From Gammaproteobacteria bacterium (lineage in GTDB: Bacteria; Pseudomonadota; Gammaproteobacteria; JACKNK01), in assembly GCA_024234955.1 (NCBI GenBank), contig JACKNK010000003.1, positions 372,001 through 436,000 on the forward strand: a stretch of DNA of 64,000 nucleotides. The letters are read 5' to 3'. This document shows positions 52,739 through 62,009 of this stretch, piece after piece. The translations under genes and the position numbers were made by a program. The stretch's first letter is position 1. The number at the start of each line of letters is the position of its first letter. The notes under the pieces were generated by a model. The model worked only from the letters and a program-made list of their open reading frames with translations. It had not been told where the DNA came from and did no database searches.

Positions 52739-54184
52739 TCACGCCACCACCCGCAGCACGTCGGGCAAGCCCGCCGCTACGGCTCCGATGTCACCCGCGC
52801 CACAGGTCAGCAATACGTCGCCTTCCTGAAGGACATCGGGTAATACCTCGTTCAATTCATTGGCCGCGTTCACAAACACCGGCTCGACCGCGCCGCGTGC
52901 CCGCACGGCCCGCGCCAAGGAACGGCCATCGGCACCGGCAATCGGCTCCTCACCGGCGGCGTACACCTCGGCCAGCAGCAGCAGATCGACGCTTGAGAGC
53001 ACCTGTGCGAAGTCTTCGAAAAGATCGCGGGTGCGGGTAAAGCGATGAGGCTGGAACGCCAACACCAGGCGTCGCTCCGGATAGGCCGCCCGTGCCGCCT
53101 GAATGGTGGCCGCGACCTCCCGGGGGTGATGACCGTAATCGTCGATCAGGAGCACATTTCCATGACGGGTCGGAATCTCGCCGTAACTCTGGAATCGCCG
53201 CCCGATGCCAAGGAAAGCCGCCAATGCATGCTGAATGTCGGCGTCCCCGCACCCCAATTCATGGGCGATGGCGATTGCCGCCAAGGCATTCAGGACGTTG
53301 TGGCGACCCGGGAGATTGAGACTGACGGAGACCGGTGCCTCGCGCTCCGGCAAGAGCACCTTGAAGTGCGTCATCACACCATGCTGGACGAGATCGATCG
53401 CGCGCACATCGGCGTCCTCCGAATCGATCCCGTAGGTCACGAACCGGCGGCTTACCTGATCGAGAATCCCACGCACTTCCGGGTCATCGATGCACAACAC
53501 GGCGAGGCCGTAAAAAGGCAGGTGATGCAGGAACTCCACAAAAGTCTGACGAAGCCGGTTGAAGTCCCCGTCATAAGTGGACAGATGGTCGGCATCGATA
53601 TTGGTCACGACCGCCAATGTCGGCTGCAGGTACAGGAAGCTCGCATCCGATTCATCCGCTTCGGCGACCAGGTATTCCCCCTCGCCCAGGGCTGCGTGAC
53701 TGGCACTGGAATTGAGGCGCCCACCGATGACGTAGGTCGGATCCATCCCAGCCTCGGCCAGCAGACTCGCGACCAGACTGGTCGTCGTGGTCTTGCCGTG
53801 GGTTCCGGCGATCGCGATGCCGATACGGAAGCGCATCAACTCGGCGAGCATCTCCGCCCGGCGAACGATCGGAATTCTCGCCTCCCGTGCTGCGTCCAGT
53901 TCCGGGTTCTCGGCGTGAATCGCGGTCGACACCACCACAACGTGAACGCCATCGACGTTCTCCGCGCGATGACCGATGGACACCACCGCGCCATGATCAC
54001 GTAGACGACGGGTGACCGCGTTTTCGCGCATATCCGATCCGCTCACCTCAAACCCGAGGTTCAGCAACACCTCGGCGATGCCACTCATGCCGACGCCGCC
54101 GATGCCGACAAAATGGATGCGTCGCATACGTCCCATCGGATCGAGCACCGCGCGCGGTTTGGATGGGGTCGGACGTAAAGTCAT
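52739..54184 (-). CDS. murC: UDP-N-acetylmuramate-L-alanine ligase
   Basis: MurC adds L-alanine to UDP-MurNAc, the first peptide residue of the wall precursor. The 481-residue protein has a Rossmann start (RIHFVGIGGVGMSGIAEVL), the P-loop AGTHGKTTTTSLVA near residue 128, the central ligase motif YLVAEADESDASFL, and the third-domain motif DDYGHHPREVAATI. The spacing and length fit E. coli MurC (491). It overlaps murG by four bases and lies 54 bases before the small ORF. Confidence 0.98.
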   Translation of the reverse strand: MTLRPTPSKPRAVLDPMGRMRRIHFVGIGGVGMSGIAEVLLNLGFEVSGSDMRENAVTRRLRDHGAVVSIGHRAENVDGVHVVVVSTAIHAENPELDAAREARIPIVRRAEMLAELMRFRIGIAIAGTHGKTTTTSLVASLLAEAGMDPTYVIGGRLNSSASHAALGEGEYLVAEADESDASFLYLQPTLAVVTNIDADHLSTYDGDFNRLRQTFVEFLHHLPFYGLAVLCIDDPEVRGILDQVSRRFVTYGIDSEDADVRAIDLVQHGVMTHFKVLLPEREAPVSVSLNLPGRHNVLNALAAIAIAHELGCGDADIQHALAAFLGIGRRFQSYGEIPTRHGNVLLIDDYGHHPREVAATIQAARAAYPERRLVLAFQPHRFTRTRDLFEDFAQVLSSVDLLLLAEVYAAGEEPIAGADGRSLARAVRARGAVEPVFVNAANELNEVLPDVLQEGDVLLTCGAGDIGAVAAGLPDVLRVVA

Positions 54185-55314
54185 GACGGTGCTCCGACCG
54201 GGGCTGAGTCAGTCAGCCCGGCGACTTCGAGGATTTGATCGACGACCCGCAACGTGGCATCTGGCAGGGCCTTGGAACGCGCCGCAGTCGCCATGTCCTG
54301 GCGACGGGAACGCTTGCAAAGGTCGCTGATCCGGGCCGCGAGCAAGGGAGGTGCGACCTCGTCTTGGGGACACAGCACGGCGGCGCCGGCATCGCTGAGA
54401 TAACGGGCGTTCGCGGTCTGATGGTCATCGACCGCATGAGGGAACGGCACCAGGATCGCCGGCAGCCCGGCGGCGGCCAACTCCGCAACGGTCATCGCGC
54501 CCGCACGACATATGGCGAAATCGGCCCACGCGTAGGCCTCGGCCATGTCTTCGATGAACGCGGTGACTTCCGCCTCGACTCCCGATGTCCGGTAAGCCTG
54601 CTGAGCCGCTTCCAGGGTCTTTTCCCCAGCCTGATGGCGAACCATCGGGCGGATTGCCTTCGGCACCAGGGCGAGCGCCTTCGGAACGTTCTCATTCAAG
54701 GCCAATGCACCCAGGCTGCCGCCAATCACCAACAGCCGCGTCGGGCCTTCATGGTCCGCCGTTGGCGCGCCCGAATCGCGTTGAGCGCCCAATCCGGCAA
54801 TCTCCTCACGCAGCGGATTACCGGTCAAAACGGTCTTTTCTCCGGTCCCGGCAAGGCTGTTCGGAAACGCCTCCAGAACCCGGCGAGCAAGTCGCGCCAA
54901 CACGCGGTTGGTCAGTCCGGAAACGGCATTCTGTTCATGGATCAACAAGGGATTTCCCTGCAGCCAGGCGGCGACGCCGACCGGGCCGGTAACAAATCCC
55001 CCCATGCCGAGGACCGCAGCCGGTGCTCTCGCGCTCAGGGCACGCATTGCCTGGCGCAATGCCCTCAGCAAGGTGAACGGCGCACGCACCCACCCGAGCG
55101 CGCCGTTTCCGCGCAAACCGGAAACCTCGATCCAATCGATGTCGATCCCGGCAGCGGGGACCAGTCGGGCTTCCAGGCCATGATGGGTGCCGATCCAGCT
55201 CACCCCGACACCCCGACGACGAAGCTCTCTGGCAACCGCCAAGGCGGGAAAGACATGCCCGCCCGTGCCCCCGGCAGTGATCACGACATGGGCATTGATG
55301 AGATTGGCGTTCAT
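54181..55314 (-). CDS. murG: Undecaprenyl-PP-MurNAc-pentapeptide GlcNAc transferase
   Basis: MurG adds GlcNAc to lipid I, making lipid II on the inner face of the membrane. The 377-residue GT28 protein has the GGTGGHVFPALAVAREL loop at the start, the second G-loop LLVIGGSLGALALNENVP near residue 190, and the UDP-GlcNAc site ICRAGAMTVAELAAAGLPAILVPFPHAVDDHQTANA as successive motifs. Length is a little above E. coli (355). It overlaps ftsW by four bases. Confidence 0.98.
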   Translation of the reverse strand: MNANLINAHVVITAGGTGGHVFPALAVARELRRRGVGVSWIGTHHGLEARLVPAAGIDIDWIEVSGLRGNGALGWVRAPFTLLRALRQAMRALSARAPAAVLGMGGFVTGPVGVAAWLQGNPLLIHEQNAVSGLTNRVLARLARRVLEAFPNSLAGTGEKTVLTGNPLREEIAGLGAQRDSGAPTADHEGPTRLLVIGGSLGALALNENVPKALALVPKAIRPMVRHQAGEKTLEAAQQAYRTSGVEAEVTAFIEDMAEAYAWADFAICRAGAMTVAELAAAGLPAILVPFPHAVDDHQTANARYLSDAGAAVLCPQDEVAPPLLAARISDLCKRSRRQDMATAARSKALPDATLRVVDQILEVAGLTDSAPVGAPS

Positions 55315-56546
55315 GTTGCCGCATCCCGACCGGAGGCGCCGTGCTGAGCACCCGCCTGAAGCACACGACGTTCGTAATCGACGCGCAACAACAACGCCAG
55401 CGCGGCACAGGTCACCAGTAGCGAACTGCCGCCATAGGAGATCAGGGGCAAGGTCAGACCCTTGGTCGGCAAGACGCCCATGTTCACACCGAAGTTGACG
55501 AACGCCTGAACCCCCAGCCAGAAGCTCACGCCATAGGCGCAGTAAGCGCCGAACATGCGCCCCACGCGTTCCGACTCCGCCCCGATTCGATGTCCGCGCC
55601 AGACCAGATAGCCATATACGCCCATCAGAGCCAGACTTCCGATAAACCCGAACTCTTCGGCGTAGATTGCAAACACGAAATCCGTATGGGCCTCGGGCAG
55701 GAACAGCAGCTTCTGCATCGAATTTCCGAGACCGACACCGGCGAGATCGCCCCGACCGATCGCGATCAGCGACTGGGTCAACTGGTATCCGCCGTTATAG
55801 GCGTCCTTCCACGGATCGAGAAAATTGGTCAGACGTGCCCAGCGATACGGTTCGAAGCGGATCAGCATCGCCATCATCGCCGCGACGCCCACGAACAAGG
55901 GCAGAAACACGCGCAGTTGCACGCCCCCAAGGAACAACATCGCCAAGGTGACCCCGACGATGATCGAGGCACTGCCGAAGTCCGGCTCCATCAGCAGCAA
56001 AACGCTGATCAGCATTACCAACACCATCGGGCGGGCAAACCCACCGAATCCGGCGCGCACCTCCTGGGGATGTCGCACCAGATAACCGGCCATGTAAACG
56101 ATGACGAACAACTTGCCGAGCTCGGACACTTGGATGCGTATCGGTCCCGCACCGATCCAACGGACCGCACCATTGACCTGCTTGCCGATACCCGGGACCA
56201 GGACCAGCACCAGCAACACGACCGTGAGCAACAACAGGTACGGCCCGGCATCCTCCCAGGATGCAACCGGCACGCGGACCAACAGTGCGAACACCCCAAT
56301 TCCGGCGACCAGATAGGCCGCTTGTCGCAACAGGTAATGCCAGGGTGTGGACATGTTCTGCGCGGCAATCGGCATCGATGCAGACGCGACCATGATCATT
56401 CCGATCGTCAGCAAAATGGCGATCACCACCATCAAGGGCAGATCGAAATCCGAAACCCGGGGCGAGCGGCGCACCGCCGTGCCGGTGCGCACCGCAAATT
56501 CCAGGGCTTCGTGCGCCTGCGTCTGGGCGTAGTCGATGACGTTCAC
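55311..56546 (-). CDS. ftsW: SEDS-family peptidoglycan polymerase FtsW
   Basis: FtsW polymerises glycan strands at the septum together with FtsI. I place the start at GTG 56546, which overlaps the murD stop (GTGA), giving 411 residues; the frame is open to 56624 inside murD. Ten hydrophobic helices are seen. SEDS motifs include WIGAGPIRIQVSELGKLFVI (split for description), the catalytic Asp in LLLMEPDFGSASI, GVGLGNSMQKLLFLPEAHTDFVFA and LPLISYGGSSLL. All are intact. Confidence 0.96.
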   Translation of the reverse strand: MNVIDYAQTQAHEALEFAVRTGTAVRRSPRVSDFDLPLMVVIAILLTIGMIMVASASMPIAAQNMSTPWHYLLRQAAYLVAGIGVFALLVRVPVASWEDAGPYLLLLTVVLLVLVLVPGIGKQVNGAVRWIGAGPIRIQVSELGKLFVIVYMAGYLVRHPQEVRAGFGGFARPMVLVMLISVLLLMEPDFGSASIIVGVTLAMLFLGGVQLRVFLPLFVGVAAMMAMLIRFEPYRWARLTNFLDPWKDAYNGGYQLTQSLIAIGRGDLAGVGLGNSMQKLLFLPEAHTDFVFAIYAEEFGFIGSLALMGVYGYLVWRGHRIGAESERVGRMFGAYCAYGVSFWLGVQAFVNFGVNMGVLPTKGLTLPLISYGGSSLLVTCAALALLLRVDYERRVLQAGAQHGASGRDAAT

Positions 56547-57931
56547 GCCGCCCGCTCCCGAACCAGGGCCATGAATACCCGGCCCCGTTCTTCGTAATTG
56601 CTGAACATGTCGAAGCTCGCGCAAGCCGGCGAGAACAACACCGCGTCACCGCTCTCAGCCAGCGCAGCAGCCTTGTTGATCGCCTCTTCCAGCGATGCCG
56701 CATGCGCGACCGGGACCACGTCACCGACCGCTTTGGCAATCAGATCGGCATCGCGCCCGAACACGATCAGCGCCTTGCCTTTTCCCTTCAGGGCATCGGC
56801 CAACGGTGTGAAGTCCGCATCCTTGCCGATGCCCCCGGCGATCAGTACCTGCGGCCCGCTCAAACCCTGGATCGCGGCAACGGTGGCACCGACATTCGTC
56901 CCCTTGGAGTCGTTGTACCAATTCACCCCGTCGATCTTCGCGACCCACTGAGTGCGATGCGGCAGACCTTCAAAACTGCGCAGGGTATCGAGCATCGCCC
57001 CGAGATCGAGTTCGATCGCCTCACCCAAGGCCAGCGCCGCGAGCGCATTGGACAGATTGTGACGACCGGGAATACGCAGCTCCCTCGTCATCATCAAGCC
57101 CTTGGAGCCTCGCGCCAGCCATTCATTTCCACCTTGACGAATAAGTCCGTACTCGCCCGATTTCGGGATGCCCAGGCCGTAGCTGATCAGCGAACGGCCC
57201 GACTCGGCCATTGCCGCGCTCCAGGGATCGTCACGATTGATGATCATGGCGCCATCGCCGCGATAAACGCTGGATTTGATCGCTGCGTATTCGGCCAGCG
57301 TGGCGTGGCGATCCAGATGATCAGCGCTGATGTTCAACACCACGGCAGCGGCATTTTCCAGCGTGTGCGTGCATTCGAGCTGGAAGCTGGACAACTCCAG
57401 GACATACAGGTCCGGACGCCCGTGGCGGAGCAATTCCAACGCCGGAGTCCCGAGATTCCCGCCGACCCGCACATCCAGATTCGACGCCTTGGCCATTTCT
57501 GCGACCAAGGTGGTGACCGTGCTTTTTCCATTCGACCCGGTGATCGCCACCACCGGGGCATCGACAAAATGGGCGAAGATTTCAATGTCGCCCATAACCG
57601 GGATACCGCGCCGTGCGGCCGCCGCGACCAGCGGCTCCCCCGGGGAGACTCCCGGACTGAGCAGAATCACATCGGCCTGTTCGAACACCTTCTGCTCGAA
57701 GCCGCCGATAAAGGTCGCGACGCCGGGAAATTCCGCCATCAACTCCTGATGGCCGGGCGGATCACGGCGCGAATCGGTGACCGCGCATTCCACGCCGATT
57801 CCCTGCAGGAAGCGGACCATGGACAAGCCGGTCTTACCCATGCCGACCACCAGGCTGCGGGCATAAGGCCAAGCCTTGAGGCTGCCGGGGGCCAGGGCCA
57901 GCGCGGAATGGTTGACGCGTCCGTTCATCAC
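56543..57931 (-). CDS. murD: UDP-N-acetylmuramoylalanine-D-glutamate ligase
   Basis: MurD adds D-glutamate to UDP-MurNAc-L-Ala. The 462-residue protein has the N-terminal UDP domain (VVGMGKTGLSMVRFL near residue 28), the ATP loop VAITGSNGKSTVTTLVAEM near 130, the NISADHLDRHATLAEYAAIK Mg-site near 200, and the C-terminal domain with WYNDSKGTNVGATVAAI near 330. These are complete. It overlaps mraY and ftsW by four bases each. Confidence 0.98.
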   Translation of the reverse strand: MMNGRVNHSALALAPGSLKAWPYARSLVVGMGKTGLSMVRFLQGIGVECAVTDSRRDPPGHQELMAEFPGVATFIGGFEQKVFEQADVILLSPGVSPGEPLVAAAARRGIPVMGDIEIFAHFVDAPVVAITGSNGKSTVTTLVAEMAKASNLDVRVGGNLGTPALELLRHGRPDLYVLELSSFQLECTHTLENAAAVVLNISADHLDRHATLAEYAAIKSSVYRGDGAMIINRDDPWSAAMAESGRSLISYGLGIPKSGEYGLIRQGGNEWLARGSKGLMMTRELRIPGRHNLSNALAALALGEAIELDLGAMLDTLRSFEGLPHRTQWVAKIDGVNWYNDSKGTNVGATVAAIQGLSGPQVLIAGGIGKDADFTPLADALKGKGKALIVFGRDADLIAKAVGDVVPVAHAASLEEAINKAAALAESGDAVLFSPACASFDMFSNYEERGRVFMALVRERAA

Positions 57932-59010
57932 CGCACCTTCAGGGTCGCGAGTCCGACCAGTACGAGAATGAAAGTGATGATCCAGAATCGCACGATCACG
58001 CGCGGCTCCGGCCAGCCCTTGAGTTCAAAGTGATGATGCAGCGGTGCCATGCGGAAAATGCGGCGACCGGTCAGCTTGTAGGAGCCAACCTGCAGAATCA
58101 CCGACACCGTCTCCATCACGAACACACCTCCCATGATGAACAGCACGATCTCCTGTCGAGACAGCACTGCCATCAAACCCAGCGCCCCGCCCAAGGCCAG
58201 GGCGCCGACGTCGCCCATGAACACCTGTGCCGGATAGGCGTTGAACCACAGAAAGCCGAGACCCGCACCCACCAGCGCCGCCGCAAACACGATCATCTCG
58301 CCGACGCCGTGGATGTAAGGAAATCCGAGGTAATTCGCGAACACCGAATGCCCGAGCACATAGGCGAAGACACCCAATGCCCCGCCAACCATGACGGTGG
58401 GCAGAATTGCCAGGCCATCGAGCCCGTCGGTGAGGTTCACCGCATTCGACGTCCCGACGATCACGAAATAGGTCAGCGGGATATATATCCAGCCCAACGG
58501 AATCGATATGTGCTTGAGGGTCGGGATCAGCAGTGCGGTTTCTGCGGGGGTCTGGGCGGTGAAATAAAGGAAGCACGCGGTGCCCAGCGCGATCGCGGAC
58601 TGCCAGAAATACTTATGGCGAGCCGCCATCCCCTTCGGATCCTTGAGCGCCACCTTCTTGTAGTCGTCCCAGAACCCGATCATCCCGAAACCGAGCGTGA
58701 CCACCAGCATCACCCAGACGTAGCGGTTACCCAGATCGCCCCAACACAGAGTCGCCACGGCAATGGCGACCAGAATCAAGGTTCCCCCCATGGTTGGGGT
58801 GCCGGCCTTGGACAAGTGCGACTTGGGGCCGTCATCGCGGACCGCCTGCCCAATCTGTTTAAAACTCAGATGGCGGATCATCCAGGGGCCGACCATGAAC
58901 GCGATGAACAGGGCGGTCAGCGCGCCGAGAATCGCTCGCAGGGTCAGGTACTGGACCACATTGAACGGTGGGTAGTACTGAGCGAGGTAGTCGAACAGAT
59001 AGAGCAACAT
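57928..59010 (-). CDS. mraY: Phospho-N-acetylmuramoyl-pentapeptide transferase
   Basis: MraY transfers phospho-MurNAc-pentapeptide to undecaprenyl phosphate, making lipid I. The 360-residue membrane protein (E. coli 360) has ten helices. Family motifs are SKAGTPTMGGTLIL near residue 68, the catalytic NAVNLTDGLDGLAILP near 190, the Mg-binding VFMGDVGALALGGALG near 265 and APLHHHFELKGWPE near 325. It lies four bases after murF. Confidence 0.98.
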   Translation of the reverse strand: MLLYLFDYLAQYYPPFNVVQYLTLRAILGALTALFIAFMVGPWMIRHLSFKQIGQAVRDDGPKSHLSKAGTPTMGGTLILVAIAVATLCWGDLGNRYVWVMLVVTLGFGMIGFWDDYKKVALKDPKGMAARHKYFWQSAIALGTACFLYFTAQTPAETALLIPTLKHISIPLGWIYIPLTYFVIVGTSNAVNLTDGLDGLAILPTVMVGGALGVFAYVLGHSVFANYLGFPYIHGVGEMIVFAAALVGAGLGFLWFNAYPAQVFMGDVGALALGGALGLMAVLSRQEIVLFIMGGVFVMETVSVILQVGSYKLTGRRIFRMAPLHHHFELKGWPEPRVIVRFWIITFILVLVGLATLKVR

Positions 59011-59014
59011 TGGC

Positions 59015-60421
59015 TTATTCCCCCGCCATCGTGGCGGCCCCCTCGATGGTCGGCCGGGGTGCGCTCAAGGCGGCGACCACACGTTCCATGCGCATCGAGC
59101 GCGAACCTTTGACGAGAACCAGCTGGCCGGCACGGATTTCATCCAGGAGTGCCGCATTCAGTGATTCAATGGATTCGAAATGACGCGCCCCCGCACCAAA
59201 CGCCACGACCGCACGACGGCTCATCGGGCCCAACGCAAACAGACGGGAAATCCCTTTTTCGCGTGCCCGCTCACCGACATCTGCGTGAAGCTGTGCCGCG
59301 TCCTCGCCGAGTTCACCCATGTCCCCCATTACCAGCCAGGCTGACGTGGACTGCGCCGCCAACACCGCAATGGCGGCCCGGAAGCTGCTCGGATTGGCGT
59401 TGTAGGTGTCGTCGATGATCAGTGCGCCGTTGACGCCTGGCTTGCTGACCAAACGTCCACCCACGGCCTTCATGCTTTCCAGGCCGGATTTGATTTCTGC
59501 GATTCCAGCGCCTGCGGCAACCGCTGCGGCGCTCGCGCCGAGGGCGTTCATGACGTTGTGCTCGCCGGGAAGCGGCAAATCGATTTGCACCGCACCAAGC
59601 GGGGTCTGCATGCTGACCCGGCTGCCGTGACCGTTCGACACCCAGGTCGCCGTGAAATCGGCCTTGTTCCGCAGACCGAAGCGGAATACCGGGCGTGCGC
59701 CGACCCGCTCCAGCCACTGATCCGCAAACCGATCGTCGGCATTGATCACCGCCCGGCCCGTGGCGCCGAGACTGTCGAAAATCTCGCCCTTGGCCTTGGC
59801 AACCCCCTCCAGACTGCCAAACCCCTCAAGATGAGCGGCCCCCGCATTCGCCAACAAAGCCACATCGGGGCGCGCCAGTCCGGAGAGATACGCGATTTCC
59901 CCAGGATGGTTTGCACCCATCTCGATCACCGCGTATTGCAGACCGGGCGCGAGCCGCGCCAAGGTCAGCGGGACGCCGATGTCGTTATTCAGATTGCCCT
60001 TGGTCGCGGTCGTCGCGCCGCATTGGCTGAGAATTGCGGCCACCATTTCCTTGTTGGTGGTCTTGCCGTTGCTCCCGGTTATGCCAACCACGGTCAGCGG
60101 CAATTCATCGCGCCACGCTGCGGCAATCGCACCCAGTGCAATGCGGGCATTCGCGACCAGCAGTTGCGGCACATCGACATCCAGGCGGCGCTCCACCAGC
60201 AGCGCCCCCGCACCGTTGGCAACGGCATCGGCGGCAAAATCATGGCCGTCGAACCGATCCCCACGCAGTGCCACGAATAAAGCGCCGGACGTGCGATCGC
60301 GCGAGTCGATCACAAGTCCGGCAAAGGTGCCGTCGAAACGGCTTTCGCCCCCCAGCAAAACGGTTTCAACGCCGCGCGCACACAAGGCGTCGGCTGCGGC
60401 CTGGAGTCGCAGGGCGATCAC
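59015..60421 (-). CDS. murF: UDP-MurNAc-tripeptide-D-Ala-D-Ala ligase
   Basis: MurF adds D-Ala-D-Ala, made by Ddl, to the tripeptide precursor. The 468-residue protein has the substrate-domain motif DSRDRTSGALFVALRGDRFDGHDFA in order, the P-loop VGITGSNGKTTNKEMVAAIL near residue 113, EMGANHPGEIAYL near 165 and DTYNANPSSFRAAI near 335. It overlaps murE by four bases and precedes mraY. Confidence 0.97.
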   Translation of the reverse strand: MIALRLQAAADALCARGVETVLLGGESRFDGTFAGLVIDSRDRTSGALFVALRGDRFDGHDFAADAVANGAGALLVERRLDVDVPQLLVANARIALGAIAAAWRDELPLTVVGITGSNGKTTNKEMVAAILSQCGATTATKGNLNNDIGVPLTLARLAPGLQYAVIEMGANHPGEIAYLSGLARPDVALLANAGAAHLEGFGSLEGVAKAKGEIFDSLGATGRAVINADDRFADQWLERVGARPVFRFGLRNKADFTATWVSNGHGSRVSMQTPLGAVQIDLPLPGEHNVMNALGASAAAVAAGAGIAEIKSGLESMKAVGGRLVSKPGVNGALIIDDTYNANPSSFRAAIAVLAAQSTSAWLVMGDMGELGEDAAQLHADVGERAREKGISRLFALGPMSRRAVVAFGAGARHFESIESLNAALLDEIRAGQLVLVKGSRSMRMERVVAALSAPRPTIEGAATMAGE

Positions 60422-61932
60422 CGCGCGGCCTCCCTGTTCTTTTCGGACTGTATCTGTCCGACCAGCGCACGATCGCTGAACCAGGTCCGACGCGCACCGA
60501 CGATCTGATAATCCTCATGGCCCTTGCCCGCCACCAATACGATGTCCCCCGGCGCGGCGCCGGCGATCGTTCGACGTATCGCGGCTTCGCGGTCGCGGAT
60601 CACCGCTGCGGCCTCAGGGCGCTGCATGCCGGCAACAATCTGCGCAATGATCCTGTCGGGGTCTTCGTTACGGGGGTTGTCATCGGTAACGACCGTGTAA
60701 TCCGCAAGCCGTTCTGCCGCAGCCCCCATCAATGGGCGCTTGCCCTGATCCCGATCGCCACCGCAACCGAACACACAATGCAGCTTTCCGATGGCATGGC
60801 TGCGCAATGTCCGCAGTGCATGTTCCAGGGCCGCCGGGGTATGCGCGTAATCGACCACCACGGTGACATCGGCCGGCAGGTGCCATGCCTCCATGCGGCC
60901 TTCGATCGGGCTGACCCGACTCAGGGCGGACAGCACGGCATCGGCGTCCACACCGAGTTCACGCATGACCGCGAACGCGGCGGCGAGGTTGGCCGCATTG
61001 AAATCGCCCATCAGGCGACTTGCGATCACGCCACCACCCAAACGACCCGCCAGGCGCACTCGCAAACCATCCTGCCGAGGCGCCACTTCTTCGATCCGCA
61101 CGTCTGCATCGGGGGCAGTCCCATAACTGATCTTTCGGGCGGTGATAGCGGCATCAGCGAGCAAGTCGCGCCCGAAATGGTCGTCACTGTTCAGGATCAC
61201 GAATTCGAGATTCGGAAACAGAAACAGGCGACGTTTGGCCGCTGCATACGCCGCCACATCGCCGTGATAGTCGAGGTGGTCCCGGCTCAGGTTCGTCAGC
61301 ACGGCACCACGCAGATGCACCCCATCCAGGCGTCCCTGATCGAGTCCGTGCGAGGAGGCCTCCAACGCAACACCGCTCGCACCCGCCGTCACCAGTTCGG
61401 CGAGCGCCGACTGCACCCCGACAACGTCCATCGTGGTATTCGGAGTCGCCTTGAGCTCTCCGGGGAACCCATTACCAATGGTGCCAAGCACCCCGAAGCG
61501 GTCGCCGATCAGCGACATGGCCCGGGCAATGATCTGCGTAACGGAGGTCTTGCCATCCGTGCCGGTGGCTGCGACCACCGGCACCCGATCGCTCGGGCTA
61601 CCGTAATATCTCGCAGCAAACTCACCCAGATGCGCGCGCAGCGCCGGTACACGCACGGCCGGAATCCAGCGGCAACGTGCGGCGACATATGCCGCCCAGT
61701 CCGCGTCCTCATCCGGTTCCCAGAACACCGCACTGGCGCCCGCGTCGATGGCCACCTGAAGATGCTCCAATCCGTGTGCCTGACTCCCGTTCAAGGCTAT
61801 GAACGCATCCCCACGGCGCAAGGCACGGGTATCGACACTCATGCCGGACACGTCCACGTCCAGGCCATTCCAGCGCAATTCCGGCGTGGCCCCGAGATGG
61901 CCCAATTCGGCAACCAGTTCGGACAGGCGCAT
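60418..61932 (-). CDS. murE: UDP-MurNAc-L-Ala-D-Glu-meso-DAP ligase
   Basis: MurE adds the third residue of the stem peptide. The motif VVTDDNPRNEDPDRI near residue 410 is the signature of meso-diaminopimelate-specific enzymes. The ATP loop is VVAATGTDGKTSVTQI near 115, and VDYAHTPAALEHAL lies near 345. I use ATG 61932, seven bases after GGAGG, giving 504 residues with a family-like N-terminus. An ATG at 62013 would overlap ftsI by four bases, like the other junctions, and has its own GGAG, so a 27-residue extension is possible. Confidence 0.95.
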   Translation of the reverse strand: MRLSELVAELGHLGATPELRWNGLDVDVSGMSVDTRALRRGDAFIALNGSQAHGLEHLQVAIDAGASAVFWEPDEDADWAAYVAARCRWIPAVRVPALRAHLGEFAARYYGSPSDRVPVVAATGTDGKTSVTQIIARAMSLIGDRFGVLGTIGNGFPGELKATPNTTMDVVGVQSALAELVTAGASGVALEASSHGLDQGRLDGVHLRGAVLTNLSRDHLDYHGDVAAYAAAKRRLFLFPNLEFVILNSDDHFGRDLLADAAITARKISYGTAPDADVRIEEVAPRQDGLRVRLAGRLGGGVIASRLMGDFNAANLAAAFAVMRELGVDADAVLSALSRVSPIEGRMEAWHLPADVTVVVDYAHTPAALEHALRTLRSHAIGKLHCVFGCGGDRDQGKRPLMGAAAERLADYTVVTDDNPRNEDPDRIIAQIVAGMQRPEAAAVIRDREAAIRRTIAGAAPGDIVLVAGKGHEDYQIVGARRTWFSDRALVGQIQSEKNREAAR

Positions 61933-62009
61933 GACAGGGCCTCCATGATGCAAGACACGCGCTAAGCCCGGGGCTTGCGCGTCGCGGAACAGGAACTGAA
62001 CCACCCGGT